NCBI GenBank assembly: GCA_036186865.1
Contig: AP025062.1
Span: forward strand, 31,077,501-31,141,500
Direction: 5' to 3'
Length of the DNA stretch: 64,000 bases
From: Eustoma russellianum
Lineage: Eukaryota > Streptophyta > Magnoliopsida > Gentianales > Gentianaceae
Position numbers and translations under genes: made by a program. The notes beneath the pieces are model-generated. The model did no database searches, was not told the origin of the DNA, and worked only from the letters and a program-made list of their open reading frames with translations. This document shows positions 44,259 through 56,045 of the stretch, piece after piece; position 1 is the first letter of the stretch, and every line of letters begins with the position of its first letter.

Positions 44259-44623
44259 GACAAACAATGCTCAAAAAGTCAGACTAATAAAACTCCAAGA
44301 AAAATAGGTACATCGATCGATCGATGTATCTAGCTGAGAGATCGATGTATATATCGATCTCTACATCGATCGATTTATGTCAGCGGGTTCAAAACTGATG
44401 AAACTCACATAAAAGGCCAAAATCAATCCCTCTTTTTCATTCAAATCAAATTCTCACCTCCAAACGAATCCCTCTAGCAATTTCCTCCCAAAATCCGACC
44501 ACCTCTCCTTGATTTCTTGTGAAATTCTTCATTTTATTCCCAACAAATTCTATATTTTTCAACTACATCTCATCTTCTTCATTTGTTTCCCACTCTCTCC
44601 AACCCTTGAATCCGAATCCAAAA
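44259..44623 (+). promoter_or_regulatory. Possible internal promoter and leader before the D additional ORF
   Basis: This stretch has no pol similarity. It holds a cluster of ATCGAT palindromes (44311-44385), then ACATAAAAGGCC (about 44407-44418) as a weak TATA-like box. About 200 bp of CT-rich, leader-like DNA follow, with runs such as CTCACCTCC and CCACTCTCTCC, up to the ATG at 44624. The layout resembles a plant promoter plus 5' leader. The same ATCGAT motif occurs in the D LTR. Inference from layout only. Confidence 0.4.
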
Positions 44624-45854
44624 ATGACAAGGTCCAAGAACACTTCTAAGAGGGCTAAAACCTCTAAAAGTGAGGAAGGAGCATCAAGCGCATCAAGCAA
44701 CCTTCAACAAGGCCAAGGTTTAAGGTCTCAAGTGCCAGCTCAATCTAGAAGCAGGGAACCAAGGCATTGACCCATAGATTTTAGTCACGGGGACGAATTG
44801 GCCAATATCTAGAGCGATCTCACTTTCCAAAACTTTCCCTCAATCAAGAGAAATATTCAAGGAGCGTTAGATGAGCCATTTGTAATAGGTATATTTTGAT
44901 ATATTTCTCTTAGGGTTCAAGAACTATTTATCTAATGGGAAAGGAGTGAGAGAGCAACTGTGCCTCTCAAATTGTTTAAAATAAATGATATTACTTAGGA
45001 TTATGAGTTAAGTCCCATTATTGAGTGGCTAGATGTACCTATTTGGGCAAGTAATAGGTGAAAAAGATGTCCAAGAAGTACACTAGATTGTTTTATGCTA
45101 ACTTATGGGTGGAATACCTTAATGGTAATCTCTACTCCCTCAATACCATAATAGATGGTAAACATATTGAATAATCAATAAAAACGATTTGTGAGTACGT
45201 TGAAGTTCCGGATGATGGTTTGCATTAATTTGAGGTATGGAAGTGGAATGAGTATCAGTGGAAAGTGACCGAAGAGCATGTTAAAATCTTTCTTGGCTTC
45301 TATGCAACCAAAAATACTAATCACATGCCATTAGTATATACGGACTGTCATAGTCATTTTTTTACATAAATGGCAAGTCGGCTAAACACCCAAGCAAACA
45401 TGACTTTTACATTGCCTACTGGATTGCTAATAGCGAGCAATTGAACTTCAAAGAAATCTTCATGGCTAATGTTATAGAGGAAACCACTATGAAGTCTTAA
45501 GCCCTCCCATACGCCAACCTCATCTATTATATTCTCACAATGTTGGATGTTGAGAACATCTCACCTAAAGACTATTATGACAAAACCAACATCCAACAAA
45601 TTCACAAATCAAGAAAGAAAGCCCGCAAAGGAACGGGACCAGAGGAGGAAGGAGATGAAGAGGAGGATTTGGCTCCAACACCCGCAGCCAAAGAAGGCAC
45701 CAATAGTGGACCTACCGTTGGTCTCCCGAAGTTATAACAACCAGTTGTAGAGCTCCAACATGAGGTGGGCACCTTAAAGAACAAGCTTGTGAGGTTCAAG
45801 GAAAAAATGAACGTGTGCATTGTCGGCTTGTCTTTCTCTTCGGACGAGGATTAA
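44624..45854 (+). pseudogene. D additional ORF downstream of pol (decayed; resembles the 'putative plant transposon protein' family)
   Basis: The ATG at 44624 opens MTRSKNTSKRAKTSKSEE, a basic Ser/Lys-rich head of 48 codons before TGA at 44768-44770. After several stops and a frameshift near 45060, readable blocks are VPLKLFKINDIT, YELSPIIEWLDVPIW, then RLFYANLWVEYLNGNLYSL, ICEYVEVPDDGL and HVKIFLGFYATKNTNHMPL. The tail is acidic (EEEGDEEEDLAPTP) and ends in a short heptad-like stretch and FSSDED. The FYANL...GK...VP order resembles a domain annotated as putative plant transposon protein in many plant repeats. That is recognition by eye, not a search. No signal peptide or membrane segment is seen, so it does not look like an envelope protein. 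A1 and F lack any such region. Confidence 0.5.
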
Positions 45855-46650
45855 GGCGAGTCTTCCCTTTTCATCCCTACTTTCTTGTTCTAGCTTTAGG
45901 TCCTACATAGGATGAAACAAGTGCTATTATCTTGTATTTTCTAACATCATTTTGTTATTTTTTATGTTTAATGATATCCTTGTGTTCCCTTTCATTGTTC
46001 ATTTTGATGATTACAAAAAGGGGGATAATATGTAAAATATGGGATGCTTGTTTGGTTGCTTGGTATGCTTGGATGCATGAAGATTAGATTGCTTACTTGA
46101 AGCGAAAGTGTAGCTTGCTTGTTTGGTGTGTTTATGCATGCTTGTTTGGTTGCTTGGTATGCTTGTTGAACATGTTGAACTTGACTTGCTATGTTATATG
46201 CTTGGATGCATGAAGATTACCTTGCTTGCATGCTTGAAGTGAAAATGTAGCTTGCTTGCTTGCTTTAAGTGAAAATGATAGATTTGCATACTTGGAATAT
46301 ATGTTGAATGCTTAGTGTAAATGGGAGGATATGCCATGATGTGTATGTGGCACTTACAATTGATGCATGTTTTGGTTGAAATGGAGTTTGAAAGATTTTC
46401 TATCGAATATATAGGTTTTGGGAGGATTATATATTGAGGGGGAGCTTTGAAAATGTTTTCATGTTCATAAATTGAGGGGGAGCTTTGAAAAGTTTTTAAG
46501 TGATTTTGAACATGTCTCATGTATAAAATGGGAGTACAAAATGCATTGACTAAGGGGGGATATAAAATTTCAAGTTTGAAACTTTTAGCTAGCTCAAATA
46601 TAGTTTTTCAAACAAAAATATCTTTTAAAAGTCTTGGTTTCGAAATCATC
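45855..46650 (+). other. Non-coding tail of D with TGCTTG-rich imperfect repeats
   Basis: No coding signal is seen. Between about 46041 and 46290 imperfect repeats of GCTTGTTTGGTTGCTTGGTA and GATGCATGAAGATTA alternate. Two near-copies of ATTGAGGGGGAGCTTTGAAAA lie at about 46432-46492; these are purine-rich and resemble degenerate polypurine tracts. Confidence 0.6.
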
Positions 46651-46664
46651 AAAAAGGGAGAGAT
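46651..46664 (+). other. Polypurine tract of D
   Basis: AAAAAGGGAGAGAT after GAAATCATC, immediately before TGTTGG of the LTR. Confidence 0.83.
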
Positions 46665-47162
46665 TGTTGGAATATGAAATGTTTTAATGACGTTAAAAGA
46701 TATTTTAAAAGAGTTAAGAAGGCAGTTCATACTTGGGAATTAAAGCAAAATGAGAAAAAAACTATAAGACATCGATCTCTTACATGGATCGATCGATGCA
46801 TATATCAGTCTATCAAGAGGAGACACCGATCGATCTATGTTAGGATTGTCTAAGGTTGGAATCTTTCTATGGGAGACATCGATCTCTAAAGTTGGGACAC
46901 ATCGATGGACCAATGTGACATCAGTCTCTAAAGTTAGAGACATCGATCAATCGATGTAGTGAATGTTCCAAGTTGAAACCTTACTGTGAGACATCGAACT
47001 CTAAATAATGAGACATCGATCAACCGATGTACATCAGTCTCTTGAAGAAGAGGCAGCGATGCATGTATATAAGGTATCAATCTTTTAAAAGTCTATGAGG
47101 CATCAATCTCTAAACAATTAGACATCAATCGATGGGTGTATACATCAATCTCTCAAAGAAGA
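46665..47162 (+). repeat. D 3' LTR, first part
   Basis: It starts TGTTGGAATATG after the polypurine tract. It is rich in ATCGAT/CATCGATCGATG motifs (46770-47150). It is interrupted after GAAGA (47158-47162) by element C. Confidence 0.82.
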
Positions 47163-47671
47163 TGTTGTACCCCGCCGAAAAGTCATATAGTACTTGAAGA
47201 CTCATATAAGCGAATTAATAAACTAGTATCCTTCAAGCGTCTTTCACTAAGTTTCCTTAGTGATTCTTTCATTTTAGGATGATAAGCAAATGATATAATC
47301 AATTCAAGCGTGAGTTAGGGACTATAGAAAGTGAATAATTCATTCCCAAAGGCTTAAGAAAATTTCGGCCACAAGGTTTAAAAAGGGCCTTAAAGGGTTT
47401 TTCCCAAAATTATAAGAGATGATAATCTTAAGGGCCTTTTTGAAATAAGCCCAAAAGGAAATTAAGGAGTTTCAAGTAGTGGACAATTCTCCCCCAACTA
47501 CTACTAAGTTTCGGCCCTATAGCCATGAGGGATTTAGAATTTCCTAATTTTATTTTTAGACAAGAAAAAGGGGAAATTATCAATTAATTAGGAGACAATT
47601 ATCCTCATATAAGAAAAGTAAATTAAGCATGGTAAAAAGGGGTCACCCAAGCCTAGAAATCGGCCCCCATG

Positions 47672-47897
47672 GTTGAAGATTACCATGGTTACTTAAAAAT
47701 TTACTACAAGGTTAAGAAAATAACTCTAGTTGGGTAAAGTAACCAAGGTTGGCCATAAAGTAACTATAGTTGACATAAAGTAACTATAGTTGGCATAAAG
47801 TAACTATAGTTGACATAAAGTAACTATGGTTGACCTAAAGTAACTATAGTTGAATTAAAGTAACCTTGGTTGGGCAAAAGTAACTATGGTAAATTAG
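47672..47897. repeat. 20-bp tandem array with TAACTATAGTTG cores
   Basis: About nine units of the form TAACTATAGTTGGCATAAAG occur head to tail. Variants include TAACCAAGGTTGG, TAACTATGGTTG and TAACCTTGGTTG. Many units hold a self-complementary core such as AACTATAGTT. The core resembles plant MYB-type binding sequences, but that is only a resemblance. The 3' LTR copy has lost several units to a deletion. Confidence 0.8.
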
Positions 47898-48879
47898 TAA
47901 ATCAAGCTATGGTAAACTCCCTCTTCCCTCCACTAAACCCACGGCTACACCTTTATCCAAGGGAAGAAAATTCTCTCCAAGCAAGTTTAGAACACTCCAC
48001 TCTCAAGAAATTACAAGAAGCAAGAGCCCTCCTTATTTCTCCATCAAGTACACGGCTAAGTGAGCCTAAGGAAATCAAAGATTTTCAAGCCTCAAGAACT
48101 CATCTAGGTAAGTACATGCTAAGTGTTCTAAGTGAATTCCATGTTTCAAAGAATGAAACTCATAAGGGTATCTCTTGTCTTGCCAAAAACGTGACACCCA
48201 AGATGATTTTAGGAGAAGATTCGTCAAGTCACTAGGGGAGGATTCTTCAAGCTACTAAGAGAAGATAACACCTTAGTGGTTTGAATCCATTCAAGCTTCA
48301 TTTTGGTAAGATGAATCTAGCCTCAATCTAGATCCCTTCTCCATTTAAAATGGTAGCTAATATTCACCTCTTTCTCCTCTTCAAAAGCGTGCTACACATG
48401 TGAAGTAGAGGAAGACTTCATTCCATTTCAACCAAGGTTCAAGCAACGGAAAAGCTCTAAGGTTCAAGGAGGCAAGTATACTCTAGCCAATCTTGCCTTA
48501 TTTGTGAAGTGCATGCTTGAATGACTAGCTATTTTTAAGTTATGAATCTTAGTTGAAGATTCTAAGAACAAGACATGAACTTAGTTGAGGTAAAGAAGAG
48601 TGTTGGTATGAAAAGTGACATGTTCTAAGCGTAAATGGCAAGACTGTTGGTATGAGTTATGTGTAGCCTAAAACGAGTTATGAGACTTGAAATAACTATT
48701 TTTAAATGTGTATTTGATGTATAGTAAGTCATCTTAATAAATGAATTTGGTAGAAGAATGCTTGAACAATAAAAAGGTGAAGAAGTGCTGAAACTACTAG
48801 AGCTGGCAGATTTGTGTTGCTGATTGTGTGACTTGAGAACAAACCTTAGAAGTGTTCTATTAAGCTAAATTTGACATGA

Positions 48880-49500
48880 CCCTAGCTCTGCGTGTGTAGT
48901 ACAAGTGAGAGTTGGAATTGCAGTAAAAAGAGTTATGGTTTATGTTTAATAAATCTTTTGGTAAAACTGCTCAAGAAGAAATTACTGGAACTGGGCAGAA
49001 CAGTGTGACGTTTTGCATGACCTGAAAATGAATCTTAGGAGCATTCAAATTGGCTAATTTTTGGTGTGATGATATCCTCATATGTATATGAAATGTGTGA
49101 GTTGGACTTTCAACAAAAGGAGTTGTGGTTTGTCCTTAATGAAGTTTTTAGTAAGAAGTGGTCAAACAGAAGTACTGGAACAGGACAGATTTATGTGTTA
49201 TCTTAAACGACCTGAACATGAATCTTAGGAGTGTTCAAATTGGCTAATTTTTGGTATGGTGATAGCCTTATGTGTATATGAAATGTGAGAGGTGGAATTT
49301 TGATAGAAGGAGTGTTGAATTATTATTAATGAATGTTTTGGTGAAACTGCTCAAACAGAGTTGCTGGAACAGGACAGTTTTGAGTAGTAAGTTGTGTGGC
49401 TTGAAGATGAACCTTAGGAATGTGCAAATGGGCTGATTTTTGACATGTGTGAGTTGGAATTTTGGTAAAAGGAGTTGTGGTTTGGTCACAATTCAATTCG
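48880..49500. repeat. Diverged tandem repeats of about 190 bp in the C LTR
   Basis: Anchors such as GAGTTGGAATT recur at about 48908, 49099, 49289 and 49451, along with ACTGGAACAGGACAG-like and AATCTTAGGAGTGTTCAAAT-like segments between them. The spacing is 191, 190 and 162 bp. The same series is present in the 3' LTR (about 57060-57665). Confidence 0.7.
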
Positions 49501-50279
49501 TGATATAACTGCTCATTCCAGGTTCTACATGTACCCATTTTGGGAAAGTAACTAGATGACCCCCTTAAACTTATTGGAATGCCTTGGAATTTTTATGGTA
49601 ATTACCTAAGGCATAGATATACATGTTCATGTAAAGGAACCAGTATGAAACTACCATTTTGATGGTTAACAACTGAGTTGAAGTAAGTGTACAAAACTGG
49701 AAAATAGGACAGTTCATTGTCATAAGTTTTAAGGCTTTGATCTTGCTCATTTAAGTTTAAATGTGATGTTTAGCCTTATGGATATTGTTCCTTGGTGTGT
49801 TAGATATGTTTTCTAGGTGATGGATCAAAATGAGTAAGATTTTATGACCCACGAAACTGTGGTAAGACGGTACTGCCCTGCTGATTTCAGCAGTACCTTT
49901 GATCATACTATGGTGTTTTGAGGTCGTTAGACATTTCTGAATGTTACGAAATTTTTATAACATGTGTCTAAGCCTTCATTATGCATATGTATGACATGGG
50001 TTTATGAATATGAGCACGAATTGATGAGCACGAGGCTGTATGAACAAGAACGTGATTGCTGGACAGTTTTTTTCAGTTTAAAAGACAAGCCCGTGCATGC
50101 ATGTTATGATGCTTTCGTTTACGAGTCGCATAATGCATGTCATGCATTGCATCATCGTCACGTACATGATTTACAGCGTGTCTTTTATGAGAAAGAAAGA
50201 TGAAAAGCATTTTCAAAAGATGATTTTTGAAAAGAATGATTCCCCACCGGTACCGTGTGTGAGTATGAGATCGATCAGT

Positions 50280-50483
50280 GTGTGGGTTCAGAATAATTGG
50301 CCCGACAAGAGTGACCAGTAAGAACCCACCAGATCAGGGTTAAGTGATTTGATACGAGGCCGTGTGGGTCCGGAATAATTGGCCCGACAAGAGTGACCAG
50401 TGTGAACCCACCAGATTAGGGTTATGTGATCGGATACGAGGCCGTGCGGGTCCAGAAGAATTGGTCCGACAAGACGAGATGGC
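50280..50483. repeat. 82-bp minisatellite in the C 5' LTR
   Basis: Units start GTGYGGGTYC at 50280, 50362 and 50444, with AATTGGCCCGACAAGAG and GAACCCACCAGAT inside. There are about 2.5 copies here and about 3.4 copies in the 3' LTR. Confidence 0.85.
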
Positions 50484-51566
50484 GTACCGCCTCAGATCCG
50501 GGATATAGATCTGAACACTCTATTGTTTTAAGACGATGATGATGATTTGACAAAAAGCATGAAAAGATCATATTTTATTCTCATTCCGATGCATTACACA
50601 TACATATGCATGCATGTTGCATTCATGAAAGAACACGAGATGTCCAAAGTTGTGATGAGCTCTCAGATTCCATGTGATGACCCTTATTATGCTATGCTAC
50701 CAAATAAGTTGCAGACCTTGTTGTTATATTCAGTTCTATGTAACAAATTTTATTATGCACTGCATTTGCATAACCATACGCATTGCATATGGTCATGAGC
50801 ATGATGTCGAGTATGTATGCACTGAGCTGTGTCTTTACGTGCTTCGTGACTAAGTTATGATTTTGCTGCCTTAGTGGCTATTGACGGAAGGGTGAGATGC
50901 TAGCTAAATGCTAGATGTAATGTATTTAGGTTATGACCTTGTTATCTTTCGTTACCTAAGTTACGATCTTATTGTTGTTGTTATGTAAGCTATGATCTTA
51001 TTCCCTTTATGATTAAGTGATGAGTCTATTCCCTTGGTGGCATTTGAATGGAAAGACAGGTATGAGGGTAAGAGACCAAAATTTTTGGGGATTTGGTTCT
51101 TGTGTGTACTTTCCATGTAATGCATGATTGTCTATGGTGTACTTGCTGGTGACTTTGTCACTCACCCCCCTATTTTTCCTTCCAGAAGCTGCAAGGAATA
51201 AAGTAGAGCGGATTGAGAATGAGCCTCGGGTTTCCCTACCCATGAGCGCAGCGAGGAGTGGACGACTTAGGAGACATGACTGGCCAGCTATGACTGAGGA
51301 CTGACGACGTATTTGAGATGGAATACATTTGTCTTGTGACTCTCAATACTTTTGATTTGAGATGTAAACTATGAATGATCGTGTGGATGATTTTGGTTTG
51401 AAGTTTTAAATTATGCCACGGTTTTTCTTACTTATTTGCGCGTAAGCACGAAAATCCATGCGTTATACCATGGAACATGGCACGTATGGGACGACGCCTA
51501 GTACTCTCCTTAGTGAAGTACGGCGGGTGCACCGACCCCGGTGGGACCGGGGTGCGGGGCGCCACA

Positions 51567-52407
51567 GGTGGTATCAGAGCGAAGGCTCCAGATCCAGGCA
51601 GAATGTAGAACTAAGTTATGATTGTAGTCAACTAAGTTTGATCTTAGACCTAAGTTCTGATCTTAGATGAGAGTTGACCTCAGACCAGGATGACTTAGAC
51701 TGGAAATTAGGGTTTTGACCAAATGATAAAGCCCTAGTCGATGGCCATCTATAGAATGTAATCATCCCTGCATGCACGACTATAAGATCGTATATGGATT
51801 ACGAATTAAATGGTGTCGCTTATTCTGAATATTTGTACCTTGAGCAAGACTCCGACACTTCGTGGTGCGGATGGCACCGCAATTCAGTAAGATGACATCA
51901 TCACTGTCACCCAGGAGGCAGTAAACTTTACTAGCAATAGTTAGTAAGAACACGTATTCCAAGGTTTGGCAGGGAATTATTCCGGGTGACTTTGAATGCT
52001 ATACCGTTACATGATCACCGAAAGGATGTTTACAGAAAAGAGCTAATGGCCTATACCCAGAGTCAATGACCTCTGCCAAGTTTTTTTTTATTTTAGGGAA
52101 TTATAAGCATTTCATGACCATGCTAACATGGAATGGATATCATTATCGGTACATAGTATCAAGGTTGCAAGTGCCTAATATGAGATAGGTTATGATAACA
52201 CCTCTAGAGAATAAGGATAAGTTCTGATGAAATCTCTAAGATAAATGGAACAAATCAGTTCTGAGGGAACTAAATAGACGCTTTATGCGATCTTATTTAC
52301 CTAAAAGAAGAAGCTACATGGGAAACGGAAGATGACATGAGGAGTAGACGCCCCATTTTGTTAACTAGCCTGAAGTTTCGAGGACGAAACTTATATTAAG
52401 GGGGGAA
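51567..52407 (+). other. Interior of element C: primer site, non-coding DNA, polypurine tract
   Basis: TGGTATCAGAGC (51569-51580) is the primer-binding site, two bases after the LTR. No frame over about 60 codons and no Gag, protease, RT or integrase motif was seen on either strand. The last 40 bp hold AAGTTTCGAGGACGAAACTT and the polypurine tract AAGGGGGGAA (52398-52407), as at the 3' end of plant Gypsy interiors. Confidence 0.82.
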
Positions 52408-53046
52408 TGTTGTACCCCGCCGAAAAGTCATATAGTACTTGAAGACTCATATAAGCGAATTAATAAAGTAGTATCCTTCAAGCGTCTTTCACAAAGTTTC
52501 CTTAGTGATTCTTTCATTTTAGGATGATAAGCAAATGATATAATCAATTCAAGCGTGAGTTAGTGGCTATAGAAAGTGACCAATTCGTTCCCAAAGGCTT
52601 AAGAAAATTTCGGCCACAAGGTTTAAAAAGGGCCTTAAAGGGTTTTTCCCAAAATTATAAGAGATGATAATCTTAAGGGCCTTTTTGAAATAAGCCCAAA
52701 AGGAAATTAAGGAGTTGCAAGTAGTGGACAATTCTCCCCCAACTACTACTAAGTTTCGGCCCTATAGCCATGAGGGATTTAGAATTTCCTAATTTTATTT
52801 TAAGACACGAAAAAGGGAAAACTATCAATTAATTAGGAGACAATTATCCACATATAAGAAAAGGAAATTAAGCATGGTAAAAAGGGGTCACCCAAGCCTA
52901 GAAATCGGCCCCCATGGTTGAAGATTACCATGGTTACTTAAAAATTTACTACAAGGTTAAGAAAATAACTCTAGTTGGGTAAAGTAACCAAGGTTGGCCA
53001 TAAAGTAACTGTAGTTGGCATAAAGTAACTATAGTTGGCATAAAGT
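52408..53046 (+). repeat. C 3' LTR, first part
   Basis: It matches 47163-47803 of the 5' LTR with scattered substitutions. It is broken within the 20-bp array by the B solo LTR, just after TAAAGT. Confidence 0.9.
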
Positions 53047-56045
53047 TGTAGAGAAAAAGGGGTTTGAGTGATTTCAAAATAAGTGACTTAAATGCATGAT
53101 ATATATACAAACGTGTACATGTATGCATGATACTTTGCTATTACTTGCCTTATTTAGCTGATATATAATGTTGCCGGACTAACGAGCCATGAAGCGTTAA
53201 AGCTTACATCATATGGCAAACATTTGTTGTGTTTATACTATTTTCAGGTGCCACCATTAATGAACTAAACTAGTTCATTAAGTGAAGTACTTAGTTTATT
53301 AGACTAAGTAGTTCATTAAAGGAAGCCACATTTGGAAAAGGCAAAAAGGTAACAAAGCTAAGGAAGGAAAGTTTTCTCCTCCTCCCCTCTTTAATGTGAC
53401 ACGCCATATACACATATATTACATATATTTTCAGATTTTTTAAAAAAGGCACATACACATGTATTCCAACGTACTACCGACACGTTATATATTTTACCTA
53501 CGTACGTTAACGTCACACCACTATACTTAACTCATATTTATGAGTATATTCAGGTCTTATATCATATGATATAAGAGATGGTGTTGACAAATTAAATACG
53601 ACACGATAAAAGGTTCTAAACCAAAAATTGTCGTATCGGACGAATACCGAAACTTCGCCAACGTGTCACGTACTTCCCATAAATAGATGGCCAGCCCCTA
53701 TACCTCAAAAATCATTATTATTTTCGTGGGTTACATGTAATATTCAGCCAAAAATACTTTCCATGTTGGCACACACAAATTCCTCCACATTAAGGCCAAA
53801 ATATGAAGATTCCAAGTTTAATTTTGTCACATGTTAATGGTACCACTTTAGACCAGCCAAGTGCTGAGATTTAAAGTATATATTATATATATTATGTATA
53901 ACATAATATATATAACATGTGCAAAAGTTGGAATTTAAATTAGAGAAAAATCGGGTAATCGATAAATATCAAAAATTTTGTTTTCTACGCACACAACACA
54001 TGGAACGTTTTTGGTACATCATGTGACATGTATCTAGACACTTTTTACATATTTTATACATCTTAAAGTGTTCTAGAAAATTAAATTAAGGGCTGATTGG
54101 AATATATGTGTGTATTATTAAATGTGCACTATTTTACAAAGTTAGCAAAAATAAAATTCAGCACATGCATATACATGTATACACGCCACCGACAGCTGAG
54201 ATGGAGCATATGTGGAGCCTTTTTGGCATATTGATTGGTCAAGAATCAATCATACAATGTTGGTGATTTAAAGAAAGAAGCTACAAAAGGTAATGTTTCA
54301 AATTTCATCTCATTTGAAACACATGCTGAAAATTTCAGCATGTGTAGGTCAAGTGGCCGATTTTTACACTTTGAAATGCCATATTTTACTATCTTGAATC
54401 ATGAGGATTAATTGAGGATGTTATGGTAATGTTTTAAATTAATTATGAAATTAAAATGGTGATATTTTCAATATCACACATGCTGAAAAATTTCAGCATG
54501 TGTAGTAATGTATCTTGGCCAAATTCTTGGCCATATTGGTGTTCAAGTTCATTTTCAAAAATGATGAGATTATTTTCTACTAATTGGTGATTTATTTCAA
54601 AAAGAAAAATCAAAGAAAATTGGAAATAATTTGAATAAAAGCACCATGTATCACATGCTGAAATTTCAACATGTCAAGTATCCTACATGGCCGAATTTTA
54701 GCTTAATTTTGTGAGAGAATTATCTTGCTAACTTTATGTGACAATCTTGTAGATTATGGAAATTATTCGATGATGATTTTGGCACATGTTTTAAGTCGTA
54801 TTCTCAGATTTTCTTAGTCATCAAGTTATGACAACATTCAACCAATCATGAAGTGCCAAGTAAGCAAAGGTTAAGTGATCATCCAATGAGAACATGCCAA
54901 GTAAGCAAGACCATGTCGCAATGATGTTACACATTCTCCCAAGTAGTTAGAAGACAATTTTCAAGAGGGAATGGCACCAAGGGGGACGACTGCAATTTGC
55001 TTAAAAGGAAAGAAGACGAGCAAAAACAAGACAAGCACAAGAGTTGCAAAATCAAAGATCAAAAGTGTTCCAGCTTTCTTCTTCTACACTCTCTTTCTTT
55101 CTTCTTCTTGAAAGCCTATTGTACTTATATTCTCATTCTTGAATAGGCTTGTCATATATCACCACATACTCTATATCTTTGTAAAAGATTGATCAAGGTG
55201 TGATCAATCTTCAATCTTGCAAGGTGGTGGTGTTCGTGTGCATTGTATTGAACATACAAGGTTTGTAAAGGGTTGGAGTTGGTGTGTAACTCCATCAACC
55301 CTGTGGTAAGGTTTTTTTGAGTTGCGTGATTAGTGTGAACCAAGGAAGGTGTTCCTTGAAGACTGGAGTAGGTTATTGATAACCTAACCAGTATAAAATT
55401 CTTGGTGTCATTTACTTTCAGCACTGATTTTCTGTTTCAGCACTGTTTACTGTTTTTAATCACGTTCGTAAAAATAGTAAACGAATTTCAAAAATTATGC
55501 AACTTTCAGAAAACATAGCCACACGTTCTAGGGTTCGTTTGGCACAAGTTTAAACCCTTTTGGACAAGTATAAGTCATCCAAACGTCCAAAGTGCTGAGA
55601 CTAGTGCGGTCTGATTTTCAGGCTTGCAAAGGTTGAGACTTTGATCGTATTTGACTAACTTACCAAAAGCATTTAGCATTTTTCAAAATTGTTTCAACCC
55701 ATTTAAATACAACTTATAAGGGGTTAGTCTTTAAATTTTCATAGCATTTGGAGTTGTGTACAAATAGGAATTAATTTTTCAAATCAGTGTATTGTTTCTG
55801 GTAGATTTGTGCAATCTGACCACCAACAATTTTTCAAGGGGTTAGAGGTTGAATTTTAATCTGAAATTTTTAGGAGATACTCATAACATCTGATTCTAAG
55901 TTCTCTCCAAATTGCAGAATTTTTTAAGGCCTACAACCTAGTTTTCAAAACGTTTTAAAACTGGTCCTGAAAACAGAAACTGTTTTCAGAAGTTGGGTTT
56001 TTGGTTTAAAACGATTTTAAAAACCACATTTTCCGCACCCACTAT
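53047..56045 (+). repeat. B3: truncated solo LTR of family B inside the C 3' LTR
   Basis: It starts TGTAGAGAAAAAGGGG, the exact family B beginning, and runs about 3.0 kb with the same landmarks (U3 palindromes, three hairpins at 54319-54345, 54475-54504 and 54652-54674, R/U5 core at 55321-55412). It stops at CCCACTAT, about 45 bp before the normal end, and C sequence resumes with ACTATGGTAAATTAG. No interior or second LTR is present. The final five bases (ACTAT) are shared by both sides. Confidence 0.88.

Larger units (their letters stand above)
47163..51566 (+). repeat. C 5' LTR
   Basis: It is 4404 bp, starts TGTTGTACCCCGCC and ends GGGGCGCCACA. It contains a 20-bp palindromic array (47672-47897), diverged units of about 190 bp (48880-49500) and an 82-bp minisatellite (50280-50483). 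Open frames in it (for example 47870-48235) recur in the 3' LTR simply as LTR duplicates. Confidence 0.9.

Noticed and set aside
44519..44770. The 83-codon reading starting at 44519 as an envelope-like protein with a signal peptide (hydrophobic FFILFPTNSIFFNYISS start)
   Set aside because: The hydrophobic part lies in the CT-rich leader. The better start is the ATG at 44624 with a basic Ser/Lys head, and no later membrane segment is found.
47672..47897. Possible CRISPR-like array (regular 20-bp repeats)
   Set aside because: There are no unique spacers, the units are contiguous and diverged, and the setting is a plant LTR.
47870..48235. A 108-121 codon ORF present in both C LTRs (also 56067-56393)
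   Set aside because: It is conserved only because the LTRs are duplicates. No domain was recognised; it is more likely leader or U5 sequence open by chance.
53047..56045. B3 as a full element
   Set aside because: There is only one LTR, no interior, no primer site and a truncated end; it is a solo LTR fragment.
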